From: Coriolopsis trogii | Taxonomy: Eukaryota > Basidiomycota > Agaricomycetes > Polyporales > Polyporaceae | Reading direction: 5' to 3' | Length of the DNA: 64,000 nucleotides | Assembly (NCBI GenBank): GCA_020543525.1 | Contig: JAHYIO010000033.1 | Location: 372,001-436,000 of the forward strand | Shown: positions 34,701 through 51,433 of the stretch, one piece after another | Layout: the number at the start of each line of letters is the position of its first letter | Numbering within the stretch: the stretch's first letter is position 1 | The notes under the pieces: model-generated | The model's input: the letters and a program-made list of their open reading frames with translations, nothing else | Databases searched by the model: none | Told to the model about the DNA's origin: nothing | Made by a program: the position numbers and the translations under genes

Positions 34701-37700
34701 TCAAATTATGGCTATGTTATGCCTGACATACATTGCAACCTCCAGGTACAAGACACGTTCACCCAGCTACTCGGAGAGTTACGGAACGTGCTTCGCTTGG
34801 CTGTCGGCCGGACTGGGACAGACGATTCGCAGCCGATGGCGCTGGCCGACGACGGCGATGGTTTCGGGCCCGTGCGCAGTGGGCACGCTACAGCAGCAGT
34901 GACGACCCGAGACGCCTCCGCAGAGTCGATTCACGACCTCCATGTTGTCAGGACATGTATCATTGCTTTGGCGGTGATTCCAATCCTCCATTCCTCCTCC
35001 GGTGAACCAACGAGAGACCGCGATCTGACTGAACTAGTCTTGAACAGTGAGCCGGGCGAATTCCTGATGCTCGCACCCGCTTTTTGCGAGCAGGTTCATC
35101 AGAGGCTATTGTACCTCAGCACGCCGAATCTGGAAACCTTGCTCGAGAGGCTCGGCGAAATATGCGGGCCCTACACCTACAAACATCGTCCAGAGACACT
35201 TATGCTCGTCGTTCAGGTCTTGCATGCTACTTCTCACATCTGGCTCCAGCCATCTGTGGTCCAGTCGAACACCGGTGACCTGGCGCGATTCTACTGTTGG
35301 GAAACGGTCAAGCGATTGCAGACTACAAGGGAGAGGTCGTGGCGAGTACAAGATGCCATCATACGTTTTCTGGACGAATACCTCCCGAAGGATCCCAAGC
35401 TCGAAATCTGGCAGCTGCCTGTCGATGATGCTGTCCCGGATCCGGAAGATCTCCCAGTTGCGGTACTGCCTACCCTGGGAAGCGATGTCGATATCAGGCT
35501 ACGCTTTCGTGTCGCTGCAGTGAGCCCTCGGCTCTTTGCGGCTGCCAGACTTGCCGGACGAGACCTTGAAAAAGTCTACAAGGAGATACACTCCTACCTC
35601 TCTGCTGAACAGAATGAGTATGTCGTATATCCATCCATGCTATATATATACTTATGGCGTCTTGCAGTTACGAGAGCATCCTGAGTCGCCTGTTGTGTTT
35701 GGGTAACATGGTGATTTCGGAGGCTTCTATCCGACGTGCCGCATATTGGCATCTGCTTGAGATCGCCTACTACTCCACTACATATCTGCCCCATCTGAAG
35801 GCTGTTCTGGTCGGCGTGGTGGAGCGGTTAGGGATCGAGACGCTGGCGGACCTGTTCAACTGCTATGCCTCTCAGTTTGCTTATTCTATCCGCCAAGCCC
35901 GCATTGATCTGTTCAAGTTCCCTCCCGAACTATTGGGCTATCGCGATCGGACAGACTGCGCTGTGTCAACATTTCGCGCCTTCACGCCTACGAATCTCAT
36001 GGCTCAGGGGACCGTCGAAGACATCCGGTATGGCAGAAGCCTCTTCACTCGACACTGCCAGACAATACAAAAAACCATGCATTCTGGCGTCGAGGAGTGT
36101 TTCTCCGAACTCGCAGGGTATCAAATTGTCCACAGCTCGCAGCACAACGAGGAGGACATCGACCACATCCTCAAGGATCGAATCGGTTATGCGAACGAAG
36201 ATGCCGAATTCCACGAGTTACTGGGACGCAACGCTGACGGGATCGTAGTGGCTATCCTGAGGACAATTGGAGACCAAGATATTTCCCCCGATGGTACCAT
36301 CGCATACGCCCTGGAGACTGCATCCTCGACTGTAGCGCTCGAGACGTTTCGCATGATCTCGAAGTACCGAGTTCTCGAGACGTTCCAAGCACACGGGCCA
36401 AATCTCCCCGCCTATCCCACAACTGTCGTCCTCCGTGCGATCGATTGGTGTCGAAGCCGCATCAGTGGTGTCGATACTCTCGCTGTCACATATCATGTAC
36501 TACAACAACTCTTTGCCGACATCGAGCATACCCCTCTTGTCAATGAACAATATCGGCTCATCAACGCTGCGTCCGTTTGGATTGCTTGCCATCACGACCA
36601 CTTCCAGGACGAGAGCCTCCTGCGAACGCTGACTCGGAGAGCCGTTACGATGCTTGCTCAGGTAGACCTCGCCCGCGCAGCCCAATCCATCCTAGGGTGG
36701 TGTCTTTCCCGATACAAGGTGTCAACCAAGAAGGCGGACTACCGCTTGGCAGACGTGCTTATCCGCATCAGCACGGTTGCTCACGACTTCGCACAGCAGA
36801 GCGATGACAACACCGTCTCCAAATTGGGCGTAGACATTCTCGATTGGGCCGAGAAACAGGCTGATGGCCTCCGCAGGAACGGGGACTTGCAGAAACAGGT
36901 GCTCCGAGCCCTCGCCGCCTGGCCCAGGGAGCTTCCGCCGGCACTGCAAGCGGCTTGCGAGAGAGTACCATTGGCTGACCTCACCTCCGTCCTAGCCGAA
37001 CAAGGTGTCTCCGCCAGCAAGTTCCGTCTCGTACGGCGAATCCACGATCTAGAGTCGAACGAACTCGAACCGAATCGCCAGTCAGAGGATCGCTTTGGTG
37101 GTTCTGACTTCTGGCGGCTCAAAGCTTGCATCCCACCACAACGATATCTCGTTGACAGCGATATGGATGCTTTTGTATCGCTTCTGATGCTGCACTACGG
37201 CCAGGTCGACAGCCTCGGAAGTGATCGCTTCGTCCCCGAGTCTGTATGCGTCCTGCATCGCAAATCAGCCGAGCCAAGATCCGGGCCTTACAAGACCATA
37301 CCTCCTCGCATCGACGTACACCGCGCGCGTGCTGGCATTGTGGTCTCCATGCGTGCAATGCTGGATACATCCTCAGCGGTACAAGTACACGTCGCGTATG
37401 ACACCTTACGCACTATCATGTCCATCCCATCCTCAGAATCCTACATTGGTCCCAACTGCCCCGAGGATATCAGGAAGGAACTCGAGTATTTGCAGTCTTT
37501 CGTGAGACCATTCGCCGAGTCTCCTGCACCCGATGTGAGCGCCATCCTCAGGAGTGAAGACACAATACAGCTATGCAAAGATGCAGATATCTGGATTGCA
37601 CGCATTTCTACCATCCTTTGTGAGGTCCTCGGCACACGCGATCCCTTCTTCGCCCCGTTGGCACCAATGCTACAGGCTGATCACGACTTCGCGGAAGATG

Positions 37701-40700
37701 TCCTTCCTGTTCTTGTCCATTCGCTTCTTCAGATCGAGCATGACACAGCGAATCCCGACGCCCCGGATTCCATCCGCTCCTTGCTGTCGTTATACTTCAC
37801 AGCTGTGCTCTCTTTCGAAGAATGCGCCCTTAACTGCTATCGCGCCATCATCAACGTCGTCTTGCATCTGCGTCACTTCGACCCTAATGTAGAGCCCAAA
37901 GATGCCCTAGCTTACGACAAGTGGCTGGTGATGGACTACACGCTCTTGAGTCGATGCGCCGTCAAGTGCAGCGCATACACGACCGCGCTCCTATTTCTCG
38001 AACTGGCTGCGGAGTATCCTGAACGAGGGAACACCTCCGATGGCTCGACGACCGAAAACATCCTCTTCGAGATATACAGTCACATTGACGAACCTGACGG
38101 ATTCTACGGCATACAAACCGAGGACCTGCGTAACTTCTTCGTCAAACGCCTACGTCACGAGAACCAATGGGACAAGGCCTTCCGCTTTCATGGAGCGGTG
38201 GTAGAATCCGGGTCTGCGAGCTCGTCTGATGCAGACGGGATTGTCCAGTCATTGTATGCATTCGGTTTCAATCAGCTTGCCCTGAACACGATGCAGGACT
38301 TCTCCGTAGATGCGAGTACGACTATGAACTCGAGTTCGCTCGCTTACAACCTAGGCTGGCGGGCCGAGACATGGGACCTACCGGATAATCTGGGCAACAC
38401 CGACTCTGGAGCGGCGCTGTACCTGGCGTTGCGAGCAGTCTATCGCGAAAGGAGTTCACATGTCGTGGACTCGGTCCTGCGCCGCGCATTCGTTCAGGAA
38501 ATGAACCGACTCCGAGACCTTGGCAGCGAAAACTTCACTGACATACGTCAGGTCACGCAGAACCTCATGTGCTTGGCTCAAGTCCGTCAGTGGAGGAGCG
38601 AGGATCTCCAGAAAGATCTTCAGTCTAAACAGCTCGTCGCCACAAGATGGGAGCAGTTCTCATCTCTGGACTCCGCTTTCGAGTACGTGTTTCATGGCCC
38701 AACCTTCCTGCATGCTACTAACTCATTTACGCATGTTAGTTTCGCCAACATTGAGGCAATCATGGCCACTCGAATTTCTCTTGTTCGGTCCATACGACAG
38801 AAGGAGCAACGCGATCAGATAGGGGTCCTCACCACGGCCTTTTGCGACTCGCTGCTAGAGCTGGAGAAGGCATGTCTTCTCTGCCTCTCCGAGAGGGCAC
38901 GCGATGCGCATCAAACCCAAATAGCCCTGAACTCTGTCGTTCGCGCTCAAAACCTCGAACAATCTCCATCCTCCAAGGTCTCCCAGGAGTTTGCAAACGT
39001 CTTGTGGTCCATGAAGGAGCCCAAGCTCGCAATTCAGTCTTTGGGAACTTTGACGTCATCAGTATCACTCGAGAAAGCAAAGCAGGATACAGAGCAATGT
39101 GTGCAGCACGCATTGTTGCTAGCGCGTCTGGTAGTGCACATTCACTCCTCCTGCTTGATGGGTGTTAACAATAGGCATAGGGGACATGGTCCGCCGAGGC
39201 CTCGATGAAGAAGCCTTCTCAGATCAGGGACGACTGCTTCACCCCTGCTGCTACACTCATTCTGGGCATTGACTCCGATCCATCGCTTCCGAGAGAACGT
39301 CAAGCCACGATCTTCCACCAATACGCTATATTCGCGGAACGTCAGTATCATGCTATCTCGAAGTCTCCGGATGCCCTGCGGTGGAAGCTCTATGTCGATC
39401 GGAAGAAAGAGGAGATAAAGCAGCGCAGTCAGCAAATGAAGCGTGCACAGCCCAATACTAAAGAGTGGAGCACTCTGAGGCGTCAACAGCACCAAGCGGA
39501 GATGCTACTACGCCAAGACTCCGACCAATTCAGGGAGCACTTCCAACAACGGAACACATTCCTCGCTCTCGCTATCGAGATGTACTCCCGCTGTCTCGCT
39601 GATACCGACAAATTCGACGAAGACTCTCCTATACGTCTATGCTCCCTTTGGCTCGCAAACTTCGACAACGATGAGCCATCCCTCCAGTTCGGCGACATGA
39701 TACAACTCGTTCCTTCGAGGAAGTTTGTTTTCCTCGCCCACCAGCTCACGGCCCGACTGTCGAAGTCAGAAGGGTCGCCCTCCCACAACCAGGAGGCTCT
39801 GCAGACAGTGATACACAGTATGGGGCGTGAGCATCCCTTCCACAGTCTTTTCCCGCTCTACTGCCTGCGGCTCGACCGGTCATCGTCGCAAGCATCCAAT
39901 TCTATGCGGAGGCAATCGGGGCGGCATGACTCTCCAGCTCCCTCCCAGCTGGAGCGCGCCGCTGCCGTAGCAGACGTCTTCAATAAACTGCGAATGGATC
40001 CTCATTCGGGTCAGCGCGTGAGAGACGTAGAGCACGTCTGTGATGCATCGCTGGAATGGGCGAAGTACCCCATCAAGGGACAAACACGAAGCAAGTCGCA
40101 GCCCACACAGGCTGTCGACGTTCCTCATGGTCTCCAGATCCTCAGTCTCAACAACATCCATGTTCCCGTCATCACCGCATCGACACCAATCGATCCGACA
40201 ATGAAGTACGAAAACTGTGTTTGGATCTCATGCTACGAAAAGAAGTACACCACTGCTGGAGGCGTCAACCTTCCTAAGATCATGCGATGTCGGGGTAGCG
40301 ATGGGAAGTGGTACAAGCAGCTGGTATGTGTATCATTCGTTGGTACAGATGCCATAGCTGACCTTGAACAGTTCAAAGGCGAAGGTGACGATGACTTGCG
40401 ACAGGACGCGGTCATGGAGCAAGTGTTCGATCTTGTCAATGTAGTGCTTCGACACGATCGCGACACTCAGAAGCGCAAGCTCGGAGTCCGAGGCTACAAG
40501 GTGATCCCTCTAGCAGCGCAAGCTGGAGTACTAGAGTTTGTTCAGAACACCACACCTCTCGCGTCGTGGCTCCGGCCGGCGCATTCCAGGTAAACTATCC
40601 ACTACGATCGGTCTGGTGTGGACCGTGATACTGACTAAAAGTAGGTATCACCCCGACGACCTCAGTCAGGACCAATTCAGCAAGGCGTTCGCAAGCTCAG

Positions 40701-41601
40701 ATCCTAAGGAATGGCACAATAAGCCGCAAGAGGTCATCAAAAGGTTCACGAGGCTGCGCGCGAAGTTCAGGCCCGTTATGCGGCACTACTTCAGGGAGAA
40801 GCACAAGACGCCGTTGTCCTGGTTCGCGATGCGGTTGCACTATGCGCGGAGCGTGGCGACGACCTCCATCGTTGGTCACATACTCGGCCTTGGCGACAGA
40901 CACACTTCCAACATTCTCATGGACAACAAGACGGGAGAGGTTGTACACATTGACTTGGGTATCGCGTTCGAACAGGTATGTCCCCGAATCTGGCAGATGT
41001 CGCCGAACTGATACTTTCGCGTGCAGGGCAAACTGCTTCCTCAACCGGAGCGAGTTCCATTCCGTCTCACCGCTGATATGGTCGATGGGCTGGGTATCTC
41101 CGGAACGCAAGGTGTTTTCCAGAGATGTGCCGAAGAGACACTCCGCGTCTTACGGGACGGCTCCGAGACGATCCTAACCGTACTCGAGGTCTTCAAATAC
41201 GATCCCCTCCACTCCTGGTCGGTCGACTGCGCTGCCAGCTGCTATCATGGCAAGAGAACTGACGTATGCTTCACAGGACCGCGAGCGAATTCAAGATCAA
41301 GCGAGCCCAAGCTGGGCTATCCGATGAGACGGCGCAACTGACGGGCGAAGCCTTCCGGTTCGCAATCGGCATCGACATGGCGAGCGGGGCGACGGACGAA
41401 GCGGCAGATCGCGCGCTCTCGACCGTCGCGAGGAAGCTGGACAAGACGCTCAGCGTGGAGTACACCGTCAACGAACTGATCACCGAGGCGAGCGACCCTG
41501 CCAACCTCGCGCTCATGTACATCGGTGCGTCCCTCCCTGTTGGTCTCAGTTGATACATCACGCTCATGTCGCATCGTGCAGGGTGGGCGCCGCACTGGTG
41601 A
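31795..41601 (+). CDS. TEL1: TEL1/ATM checkpoint kinase
   Basis: This encodes a phosphatidylinositol-3-kinase-related protein kinase of about 3088 residues that is recruited by the MRN complex to double-strand breaks and telomeres. The N-terminal TAN region begins LLQTIDDLASDKATERQQ, followed by a long helical-repeat body and the FAT region. The kinase has KQL-FKGEGDDDLRQDAV near residue 2760, GLGDRHTSNIL (catalytic loop) near 2907 and VHIDLGIAFEQ (metal loop). The C-terminal FATC ends ALMYIGWAPHW, the hallmark of the family. Exons: 31795-33183, 33237-34685, 34746-35617, 35668-38682, 38740-39130, 39181-40323, 40372-40589, 40645-40975, 41027-41217, 41277-41524, 41582-41601; total 9267 nt, closing in frame. 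The 57-nt intron 38683-38739 is a multiple of three and could be overlooked. The ATG at 31810 is an alternative start. Confidence 0.95.
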
Positions 41602-42497
41602 TCATGAAGTGTAGACGCACGATTGAACGACCGACCCTGACGAACACCCCGACGTCACACATACATGTAACTTATCATCTCGTCTCTGCACCATCTGAAC
41701 GCGTCGTAAACATGCACTTTTCGCTTGTATCACTACAATTGCTATTTTTGTTTCTCTGATACATTGTTCCTCACGTATCTGCCGTCCTGTCCGTATCCAC
41801 ACGAGAGCGACGAGCAAGCACTCGACTGTCGCTCTACCGTGCAGGACAGATGGTAATACGGTCGTCCGGCGGATGGGGGTGTGTGGGATTAACACAGGTA
41901 TTACCATCACGGGTATACGCCAGGACGGGGGTACATAACGCTACCAGACGACGGCGGACGCGACCAGTAAGAACATGGAACCGACGCACGGTCCACAGCC
42001 CAAAGTTCATACACATCCCAACCGCCGCATTCGCACCCCGTCGTCCCCGTCCGGCCCTCGTCCGCCGCGAGTCAGGAAGAGAGGAAGAAAAAGGAGACAA
42101 CGATCAGAGAGAGGTCTACAGCTAGCACTCGACGCGGACACCTAACAAACGTAACAGGAGAGATCGGACTCGTAATGTGAGGAACAAAACACAACGCGGT
42201 CTGCGAGCTGCGCGCATAACGGAGCGGGGGACGAGAGTCGGAAGGAGCCGGGAGATGAGGTGAGGGACGGACACACTTCGGTGATCGGGAGCCTATTTGG
42301 TACACGGATTTACGGTTCGCGGTATACGATGGGGGCGCGGGAGTGTGTACAGAACAAGCGAGCTCGGTCGAGATGGAGATGGAAAGAGTGGATATAGATA
42401 GATCAGTGCATGACATGGGAGAGTCGGAGACGGGGATGAGGTGAGCGTGGGCCAGCAAGGGTAAGGCCATCAGAGAGGGAAAGCAAGACGGTACCCT
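41602..42497. other. Convergent 3' spacer between TEL1 and STE20
   Basis: This roughly 0.9-kb region lies between the stop codons of TEL1 (+) and STE20 (-). It holds both 3' UTRs. Short frames here are not coding-like. No gene seen. Confidence 0.5.
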
Positions 42498-45123
<2,626 letters not shown>

Positions 45124-45906
45124 GGTACAGAATGGACAGCAAAGATGAAGGAATGGATGGACTCGAGCTTGAGCTCGTCGTGGCCGACAACAAAGCGGAG
45201 ACTCCGGGGGTCCCAGCGCACTAGCACAATACAAAACAACAGCAACGATCGTGATCACCCCAATCATCTCTTCTCCGTTCTCCCTCTCGCACGCCCCCCT
45301 CTCGCCGTCCACAATCGTCGAATACAGCCGCGACGCTCCTCGCCGTCCGAGACGAGGCCCAGACGGCGTATGACCTGCGACGGACAGAAACAGCCACTCC
45401 CGCAGCGTGACCGTCGCCTGGCAGAGGCGTCTCGCCCCTTATCGATTTCATTTTCCCTCTTGCCCCTTCCGTCCCCACTTCGTCCTTTCTTCGGCCGGTC
45501 TCAGTACCAGCCCGCCGTTCGAAGACGCCCTCAAACGCAATGTCCTCAAGTTCTACTTATGGGATCGTCGTCCAAACAACATCCCTGGGAGAGTTGACTG
45601 CTTCTTTTGGCAGGCGCCAGTGCGGATTGACTGCGGGCATACTGTTTTCGCTCTCTATTCCTGTACTTGTGTTGCATCATGAATCTCATACTCAAGTGGC
45701 CATGTGCAAAGCCTCATATACGAGGGCGGGTGAGAAGAGAGCTTGGAATTTTGGACAAGTGTCATGTCTTCAAAGGCACGGTCACGTGCGTCGCGCATCA
45801 CCGCGTTCTGAGTTGTGTTCGCGGCTTGAGTCTTACCATCTCTTACGCTCCTCTCATCTCTACCATCTTTTCCTTCGGCTCTACGTAGTTTTGGACTGAA
45901 TTTGGC
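45124..45906. promoter_or_regulatory. Divergent promoter region of STE20 and PIF1
   Basis: This 783-bp intergenic region lies between two divergent start codons and is pyrimidine-rich at 45430-45500. No gene or confident binding site is seen. Confidence 0.5.
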
Positions 45907-48417
45907 ATGTCTAAGACAACGACCTCAAAGCAACCCATGTCTGGGCTTCGGACGGTCAAACGCGACTTCTCGTCGAATTCCATACCACCTGCAAGCCAAG
46001 AATCTACGTCTTCGGATGCAGCAACCATACCATGGCAGCCAACTCCGCCGAAGAAGCTCTCGGGCCTTGAGCAGCGCCTGAAGGACATCCAAGACGCGTT
46101 GGAAGGGCAGATGGCGGCCACAGAGAACGTGCTCGCGTCGTCGCAATCGCAGAAACGTCCGTCCTCTTCCCAAAACCCCCCTGCCAAACGGCGTCAGCTC
46201 CCCGCGTCGTGGGAGAACAAGACCGTCAACACATCTGCAACCTCGAAGTCACGTCCCGCGTATCCCAGCGCGTCCAACACGCGTCAGTTCGGTGCGACAC
46301 GTCAAGTGAACGCGAACGAGACATTGGTGGTTCCGGCCACCAAGAGTGGCGCGTCGGCGAAGCCTGCCCCCGTGTTCTTGAGCCAAGAACAGACGCATAT
46401 ATTGAGGCTCGTGGAGAGTGGGCTTAGTCTGTTCTACACGGGTAGTGCCGGTGAGTGACTCTCCCTAAAGCTGCGAAAAGCACCGATTGGTGGAACGTGT
46501 CTCGGTGCTTGTATTGCGGCTCTTGGTGTCTTCAGAAACATCTACTGGAATAAGGGAATTACACGTTGCCCCCCCTCTTTTCTGCTTGAAAGCATCTGTT
46601 GTCGCCAGCAACCTCGCATATACTCACTTCTCCCATGCGACAGGTGCTGGAAAGTCTGTGTTGCTTCGCGAGATCATTAGGACCTTGCGGAAGAAGTACG
46701 TCAAGTCACCGGATGCCGTCGCAGTGACGGCTTCCACTGGTGGGTCTATTGAACCGTATCACGGCGGGTATTGTCTTATGTGGGTTTGTAGGGATTGCTG
46801 CGTGCAACGTCGGAGGAGTAACCATTCACTCATTCGCCGGTATTGGCATAGGAGCGGAGGACGCCCAACATCTTGTGACGAAGGTCAAGAAGAACAAGAA
46901 GGCCACAACGCGATGGCTTCGCACCCAGGTCCTCATCATCGATGAAGGTACAAAGTGCGACTCGTGTCTTATTCGGTCGTTGCTGATGTTTGTACGACGT
47001 AGTATCGATGCTTGACGGAGACCTCTTCGACAAGTTGGCTCAGATCGGATCGCAGATCCGCAAGAATCCCCTACCGTTTGGTGGCATTCAGGTGAGCACG
47101 CGCGTCGAGACAGAATTTCTGCTTGAACGAGACGAATAACACACGAGACATAGCTCGTAGTCACCGGAGACTTCTTCCAGCTCCCCCCTGTGACGAAGGG
47201 GAACCAAGTCACCAAGTTTGCATTCGAGGCGCAGCTCTGGTCGGAGACGATCAAGAAGACGTTCAACCTCACGAAGGTCTTCCGTCAACGGGACCCTGAG
47301 TTCGTCGACATGCTGAATGAGATGCGATTCGGCCGACTCACGGAAAGGTCGATCGCGAAGTTCAAATCCCTCGCCCGCGAGATTCAGTACGAGGACGGCC
47401 TCGGTGCTACTGAACTGTGAGCACCGTGACAGTCCTTGAACACGCATATAGTAACGAGCGTGCGTGCAGGTTTCCCAGGCGAGAAGACGTTGAGCGGTCC
47501 AACGGAGTACGAATGACGGGAATCCAAGGAAAGGAGCAAGTGTACACTGCGTACGACAACGGAACCATCACCGACCTGCAGCAGCGCGATAAGATGCTAA
47601 GTAACTTCATGGCTCCCAAACGACTGGTGCTTAAAGAGGGCGCGCAGGTATGTCGCTGACTTGTGTCGATGCCCCCACTGACACTTGTCCTGCCATAGGT
47701 TATGCTCATCAAGAACATGGACGACACGCTCGTCAACGGCACGATGGGGCGGGTCGTGCGCTTCCTCGACCCTACGGCGCCACTCGAGAACGAAGCCGAG
47801 ATCCTTGGGAAGCCTGCCTCCAGTGCGAAGAGCAAGGTGGAAGTAAAGCCCTCCGCCGCGCTCGCATCGCGACAACTCTTGCCTGTCGTCGAGTTCCTCC
47901 AACCGGGCGGGGCACGCAGGATGATGGTAATTCAACCCGACAGCTGGAAAGTCGAATTACCGAATGGGGAGGTGCAGGTTAGCCGGACCCAGGTGCGTGT
48001 TGGTTCACGACGCGGAGAACACTGGTCTAACGGGGAGTCATGCGTCTCCGCCTTTGCTCCCTGTTAGCTGCCACTGATACTGGCTTGGGCGATGTCCATC
48101 CACAAGTCGCAAGGACAGACACTGGAGCGTGTCAAGGTGGACCTTGCGCGAGTCTTTGAGAAGGGTGAATAGTCTTCTATTCGACTGCTACTCACTGGCT
48201 GTATGCTTATATGCGGACGTGTAGGACAAGCATACGTTGCTCTATCGCGTGCGACGAGCCTCGATGGCCTGCAAGTCCTCAATTTTGATCCAGCGAAGGT
48301 GTGTGGCCCGCGTGTACTGTCCGCGCTTCCCAGAATTGAAGGGCCGGATAGGTCAAAGCCCATCCCAAGGTGGTCGAATGGAGCAAGAAGCTTGAAACCA
48401 TTCAGACACGCGAGTGA
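45907..48417 (+). CDS. PIF1: PIF1-family DNA helicase
   Basis: This 618-residue 5'-3' superfamily 1B helicase acts in nucleus and mitochondria in yeasts, removing telomerase, unwinding G-quadruplexes and maintaining mtDNA. A basic, Ser-rich N-terminus is followed by [15 protein letters not shown], Walker A GSAGAGKS near residue 180, [18 protein letters not shown], Walker [23 protein letters not shown], the motif region [17 protein letters not shown], and the C-terminal signature [13 protein letters not shown] and [18 protein letters not shown]. Ten exons: 45907-46450, 46644-46739, 46792-46947, 47003-47091, 47154-47416, 47470-47647, 47699-47992, 48068-48164, 48225-48298, 48352-48417; 1857 nt, closing in frame. 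Intron 1 is unusually long here (193 nt). No clear mitochondrial presequence. Confidence 0.93.
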
Positions 48418-48930
48418 GACACGCACGAGGACGATTTCCTCCGATATGCTCGCAAAGTCGACTCGTGGGTAGGACCACGGCCACACACTAATAGACGCGC
48501 ACGTTATCAGGCGAATTCCGCTGGCAGCACTCTGTAACATTATGCTCTATACATATTGATGCAGTCACGGATGTTTTCATGCATTCTGGACGGGTGGTCA
48601 GCCTTGACCGAAATATACGCTGTCCTCACAACCTGACGGCGATGTCAGAACATATTCTTGACTTGGTACGCAGCAAGCGCTTTCCGCACAGCCTCCCGGG
48701 TTTGTCCGGGGCTGTAAGTACTGTGACTGTCGTTCGCGATCTCTCCCTCGAGCCTCACCACCGGCGGGTTTACGATAGATTTGGTTCATGAGGTAGGCAC
48801 CCCTTGTTGCTTGATCTCAGTGACTGCATGATGTACCGTCTATACAGTGGAACTGTACTCCCAGTGCGATAACGAACAACAAGTCTCTGAGTGTTCAACA
48901 CCTCCGCACGTCAGCTGCTACAACGATCAT
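48418..48930. other. Intergenic spacer upstream of F-box gene 4
   Basis: This 513-bp spacer between PIF1 and the fourth F-box gene, both on the plus strand, contains no coding-like frame. Confidence 0.5.
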
Positions 48931-50611
48931 ATGTCCGAGTCGACGTCTGCAAGCTCCGTCTCAATCGCCTCCGGGTACGCATGTTTCTACTGCATGTCAT
49001 TGCGAAGAAAAGGCTGATTTCTCGAATGCGGCTGTTAGGATCCATAGCGATGCCAGGGGCTCTGGCATAGGACGGCTTCCTCCTGAAATCCTCTCAGAAA
49101 TTATGATCAAAGTCGCTCGCGATTGGTATGAGAAGAGGACTTTTAGCCTTCCGCGATGGATAGGCTTTCTTCGCGTTTCACATCACTGGCGAACCGTCGC
49201 GCTTTCTACGCCATCGCTCTGGGCAAACATCAGCTTCGCACATCTGGATCAATTCCTCACGTTCCTGTCTCGGTCGCGAAAGGCACCGCTGTGTATTCAC
49301 ATTGATTACGATCCCTCTGTCCGTCTGAGGGTCAAGAACCAACCCGACTTGCATGCGGCTGTGATCGCGGCTGCTCGAGAAGCGTACCGGCTGGAGCAAG
49401 TTCATCTCGTTGTCCCGAGATCCTACCTTCGACTGTTCGGAAACGAGATGACAGGTGCCCCAGACTTGCTTCGAGAGCTCATTGTGGTTTGTGACCCCGA
49501 CGATGAGACCCTTGATGGCCTCGGGCCCGGCCCTCTGCTCCGAGTCCCTGCACATCGTCTGCGACATCTCGAACTTTTCAACGTGTTACCAGAATGGTCC
49601 GATCCTATGTTCCACGCCCACCTATCGACTCTCGAGGTAAACCTCCCGTGGCCGTGCACGGAAGACAATGAAACACCCTGCCTTGGCACTTTCGAGGAGA
49701 TGTGGACGGCTCTCGCGTTCATGTCACCTTCCATTGAGGCGCTCAGGCTCGAGTGGTGCATTCCTGCACCACTGCCCAGGCTACCAGGAGGTGAATCTCC
49801 CCCTGACACATGTCGCCCCCTCCACTTCCCACGTCTTTGCTCTCTGCTCCTCAAGGGGGAGGCTGACGGCTGCTCCGTTTTGCTCGCGCGCATGACCTTC
49901 TCGACCGATACGAAGGTGGAGATCTCCGAGTCCGATTGCGCAGGCGACGATAATTCAAGCTTTACCCCGCTTGCGCGTACCCTCGCCCGACTCTATCCTG
50001 GAACGCTGGAAGTGATGAGTATCGAGGCCGTCTCACCGTCCTTGGAGCTCTGCGGGTATAGCCACGCCAAGAGAGATCCAAACGAGCATCAATGTCACTT
50101 GAAGCTCCTGCTCTATGCAACCCCAGCGGCGAGCGAGGATCATCTGATTGACATCTTCGTTCGAGAGGCACCGGCACTCTTTGCGGGTGTCCACACCGTC
50201 GATGCCTTGCGCACACGGCTTGGCGTTCGCCACCGTTGGGAACGGCTCTTCCGGGTTGTTCCCAGGCTGACCCATCTAGCACTCCACGGCGGGGATGCCA
50301 TGTCCAGCGGGTCCTTCGCTGCCCTTGGGGTAGTGGGTCAATCGGTCAACGGAGAACTCGACTCGTTGCTGCTCCCGAAACTCACTACACTCGAGCTGAT
50401 CCGCCTCGGTGTAAAAGAAGGCGAGGAGCCGGCAGCTACATCAGAGCTCGTCAAGGCAGCCACTTTGCGCGCAGAGAACGGCATATCCCTCTTAGAGCTA
50501 GTAGTTGAGGACTGCTCGTTCATTGATGTCAAGACGCTCTCTCTCTTGCGCAAAGCCGTTCGAACCGTGCGCCTAACACAATACGCGACAAAACCCCCTG
50601 GGCTTGGATGA
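48931..50611 (+). CDS. F-box-like protein 4 (diverged)
   Basis: This 538-residue protein has two exons. Exon 1 (48931-48974) encodes MSESTSASSVSIASG and exon 2 (49039-50611) continues IHSDARGSGIG; the total of 1617 nt closes in frame. The F-box-like domain reads IGRLPPEILSEIMIKVA ... LRVSHHWRTVALSTPSLWANI at residues about 25-75, followed by a leucine-rich body. It lacks the N-terminal amphipathic helix and the acidic tail of the three tandem copies at 22-31 kb and lies on the opposite strand, so it is a more distant relative, not part of that tandem array. Role as an SCF adaptor is inferred from the domain. Confidence 0.83.
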
Positions 50612-51433
50612 GGTACCTGCCAGTTCGAGGCCGAGTTGAGTAGCAGTAATGAACGGGCCCGGGCATCATATCAAGCTCAAAGCGACCTCGGTTAGCAAGG
50701 CAGGGCCGTTCAACACAGCTCCTCCGCGGCAGCATGTCTGCGGCATCGACAGCCACACTCCATTCCCTCAGCCTGTCCCAGTTTCAACAACCGTGACGTC
50801 CGGGTCATCCTGTCGTCTCCCAATCCCCCCCCCTCCGTAAAACGCTGTCATCTACCCGTAATATACAGGCAATTGTCATGCCAATCAACTTCCAGTCGAT
50901 CTGTTATTGCAATTATCTTGGCCAAGCCCACCCATATTCGCTCTTCCACTCGTACAGTGTCGTGTCGTGCCTTCTTGTACGAGTTCGAAGATACCGGCGT
51001 ATCGTGGTCCTAGCGAGATTCGGCCAACGTATACTCATACGCAGGCGTGTTACGTATACGTGCTCACGAGCAGAAAACCCCTACTACATGACGTCTGCAA
51101 GAGTCAAATGAGTTCACGGATACGGGTGAGCGAGTCAAGACTCGAGAGCGATAGCCAGGCGGCGTGTCGTTGATGGTCAACTCGTCGGTTCCTTGTAATG
51201 AGATTAAATGGATCTCTCCTATGCGGGATAACTATCGACTATACATGTTCAGTTCTTCAGAGTCCCTTTTCTACATTCTGCCTAACAGCCAGCGAGGGAT
51301 CTCAAACCACGGCACTCAGTCCACATCTGCGATGTGGGGACAGTGTCCGGAGGGGAAGACCTGTTCTTCTTGGCACATATATAGTTATGAAAGCAAGCCT
51401 GGCAGTTTACCCTCCCCCACGACAGCTCTCTTG
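50612..51433. other. Convergent spacer, no gene seen
   Basis: This 0.8-kb stretch lies between the 3' ends of F-box gene 4 (+) and the second P450 (-). Frames are short and non-coding in character. Confidence 0.5.
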
